Assembly (NCBI GenBank): GCA_027886175.1
Contig: JAJNNQ010000148.1
Coordinates: 62,001 to 126,000, forward strand
Source: Phylloscopus collybita
Lineage: Eukaryota; Chordata; Aves; Passeriformes; Phylloscopidae
Reading direction: 5' to 3'
Length of the DNA stretch: 64,000 bases
Part shown: positions 62,113-64,000 of the stretch, piece by piece
How positions within the stretch are numbered: position 1 is the first letter of the stretch
Layout: the number at the start of each line of letters is the position of its first letter
Translations under genes and position numbers: made by a program
The notes under the pieces: model-generated
What the model was told of the DNA's origin: nothing
Database searches by the model: none
Seen by the model: only the letters and a program-made list of their open reading frames with translations

Positions 62113-63172
62113 TCATTCTCCCCAGACTAGAAACATGGGAATTGATTTTTGATCTTCTTTCTTTGGGTTTCTGTGGCTTTTTAAGCTGCATGGAGAAGGT
62201 GTCTTTGGATATGGCACCCAGGGAATGGTGCTGGGAAGGGCAGGATGGGAAGGAACTGCCCAGAAATCCAGAAGCAGCAGTGGACTGGGAGCTGATCCTG
62301 CCTCAGTCACACCCTTCTGGACAGTCTGTGTAATGCTAATATTCCTTTTTTCCTTCCTGAACATGGAGTCGGAGAAGAACAGAAGGCATTGCCTTGATGG
62401 AAAGGGGAACCCTAGGGAAAAACTGCTGCTCGTGTCCGCAGGGAGGAGAGGGAAGAGCCCGAGAGAATCTTGGCTGGCTGAGGGGCACTTGTGTCCCCTG
62501 TGGAACAGAGCCCTGCATCTCCTCAGACCTGCTGGTTTGCAGGACAGTTGGGACACCTTTTGCTGCCGCTTTGGCTCTTAAGAACTGGAGATCCGTGCAT
62601 TTCTGGATGGTTTCCATAGGCTCTCCTGTTTTGTAGGAGCTGCACGGTGAGGTAGGAATTTTGAGGGAGGCCCTGGCAAAGCTGCCAGCAGCGAGGAACG
62701 TGGAGCATCCGGGGGGTTTCTCCCACCTGAGTTCATCCTGGAGCGTGCTGGGTGTCCTGCTGGATGTTTAAGCTGGGTTTGGGGCGTTCTCCTGCAGGCC
62801 CAGCTCCAACTGCTGCCCCTGGGGCCAGGCCTTGTAGTGTCCCGGCACTAAAGCCGGCAGCTGGCTGTGCTTTTCCAGCCCTTGAATGCCACGGGCAATC
62901 CCAGATTCCCGGAGCTCCCCGGCGCACAGCCTGGCCTCGCTCCCTGGGAGTTGCGCTTCAGTCTGCTTGAGCCAAGGATGTCCTGCCCAGGTTTGGAACT
63001 GTATTCCTGGTTTTTTTTCCTCTTCAGGTAGTTGGCAAAAAAGGAGAGAGCCAAGGAAGCCAGGCCAGTGGAAGGCCTTGTCCCAGTCCAAGGTTCCCAC
63101 TTTTGTCTCCGACTCCTGGAGAATTGCTTGGCCATGACCAGAGGCTGTCAGTTGGATTTCCCGCCTATTCCA

Positions 63173-63178
63173 AATAAA
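63173..63178 (+). promoter_or_regulatory. AATAAA polyadenylation signal (first of a tandem pair)
   Basis: AATAAA followed by a TG-rich stretch (GGAGTATGTTCCTGGTGTC). A second AATAAA lies at 63,240-63,245. The pair may mark the 3' end of an unidentified plus-strand transcript. Confidence 0.4.
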
Positions 63179-63212
63179 GCGTTGCTTTCAGCTGGAGTAT
63201 GTTCCTGGTGTC

Positions 63213-63228
63213 ATCCTCCTCCTCCTCC
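63213..63228 (+). repeat. (TCC)n microsatellite
   Basis: Short run of about five TCC units just before CATGGATTTG. Confidence 0.8.
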
Positions 63229-63250
63229 ATGGATTTGTAAATAAAGTTCC

Positions 63251-64000
63251 TGACGTTTGCCAAGTTGAATTTTGTTATTCCAGCAATTGTGGTGGCTCTT
63301 TTGTTCTATTGAAACTTCCCAGCTCTGCTAAGAGCTTCAGATGTCAGATACAAGTACGCCTGGAGTTTCTTTGCAATGTTACTCCCACAGAATACAGATG
63401 ATTGTTGGATAGGAGTTACTTGAGATGTTTAGTTCTCACTTCCCTTTAAAATCTGAGCAGAGGAAGAAGATTTTATGTCAGCATTCCATGAACTTCCACC
63501 ATGAAACTGCTAACTGTTTCAAAAGTTTTCAGTGTTAGAAATGCCTGAGCTTGTCTTCCAGGCAGGATGAGATTTAGATATTTTTCCTTCCTTTCCTTTG
63601 ATGTTTTTCCTCTTTTTGATTTTAGTAAGGGAGTATTTATTGCAAATGCCAGTTTTCCATCCTAGTTGGAGTTTTGCCTCATCGTAGGGCACATTTCAAG
63701 GACATTTACCAAATTCCTGTTGGTAAATCCCAATTGTTCAGCACCAGCCAACTTGCGAAGTGTTTATTTACCGTAATTCATCTCTCTGTAAAGTTATATG
63801 TACTGCATTTTTAACTATCCCATTAAAATCCCATTAATACTTAAATCCTAAATGGCCTAATTGCTGTTCCTTGGACACAATGGGGTGGGTCTTTCCTGGC
63901 TTGGCACATTTGGATGTTCATCCAAAGTAAGCTTTCCCTGCCCCTGCAGAATCCAGATACTCCCAGGGCTGTGTTAGGCAGTGGCACGAGGGGAGAGCTG
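63251..64000. other. Unique non-coding DNA to the window end
   Basis: AT-rich unique sequence, with no long open frame, repeat or RNA gene that I can recognise. Confidence 0.6.

Larger units (their letters stand above)
62113..63250. other. Unrecognised GC-richer unique region
   Basis: This stretch is visibly richer in G and C than its flanks and has overlapping open frames of 60-150 codons on both strands. None shows a recognisable domain, a consistent start context or splice structure, so I do not call genes. Two AATAAA signals on the plus strand (63,173-63,178 and 63,240-63,245), followed by GT-rich sequence, suggest that a plus-strand transcript may end here. It could be a far 3' UTR or a separate long non-coding RNA. 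Confidence 0.5.

Noticed and set aside
62113..62556. 147-codon minus-strand frame and overlapping plus-strand frames.
   Set aside because: Low-complexity composition rich in Ser, Pro and Leu, typical of non-coding GC-rich DNA, with equal-sized overlapping frames on both strands and no domain.

Overview
The window looks like bird genomic DNA; the species is not determinable from the sequence alone. Three things point to a bird: the last coding exon of a BMP3-type TGF-beta family gene with an intact splice acceptor, a fragment of a CR1 LINE (chicken repeat 1 type, typical of archosaurs) downstream of it, and a solo retroviral LTR with a 6-bp target duplication. There are no prokaryotic-type genes and no RNA genes that I can recognise.

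Bases 1 to about 58,895 (92% of the window) are one satellite DNA array. The monomer is 191 bp, with a second length class of about 202 bp caused by an 11-bp internal tandem duplication. From 1 to about 24,288 all monomers read in one orientation (called forward here) and are strongly diverged from one another. At about 24,285-24,291 the orientation flips abruptly, and every monomer from there to 58,895 is inverted. The forward arm is interrupted at 16,004-16,371 by a 368-bp solo LTR flanked by CTACGT repeats. The inverted arm has nested higher-order repeats (HORs). A diagnostic monomer recurs at intervals of 3,503, 5,242, 3,507, 3,507, 5,242 and 3,507 bp. The last six blocks are two nearly identical copies of a 12,256-bp super-repeat (about 63 monomers). 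From 53.6 to 57.6 kb there is a mosaic with 764-bp (4 x 191) periodicity. The final kilobase before unique DNA is diverged again.

The array ends in a 13-copy, 21-bp minisatellite (58,896-59,168). Unique DNA follows: intron-like sequence, the 63-codon BMP3-like terminal exon (59,931-60,122), a probable 3' UTR carrying the CR1 piece and a polyadenylation signal at 61,719, and about 2.2 kb of unrecognised non-coding DNA. The exon keeps all four cysteines expected in that part of the mature domain, but it carries substitutions at positions normally almost invariant in BMP3. No upstream BMP3 exon is visible, so either the satellite lies inside (or replaces) the preceding intron, or this is an orphaned, duplicated exon.

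The many short open frames in the satellite are by-products of repetition and are not annotated as genes. The most notable structure is the young, nested, inverted satellite array abutting a diverged copy of a conserved developmental gene. The 12,256-bp duplication must be tested against long reads, because an assembly artefact would look the same.
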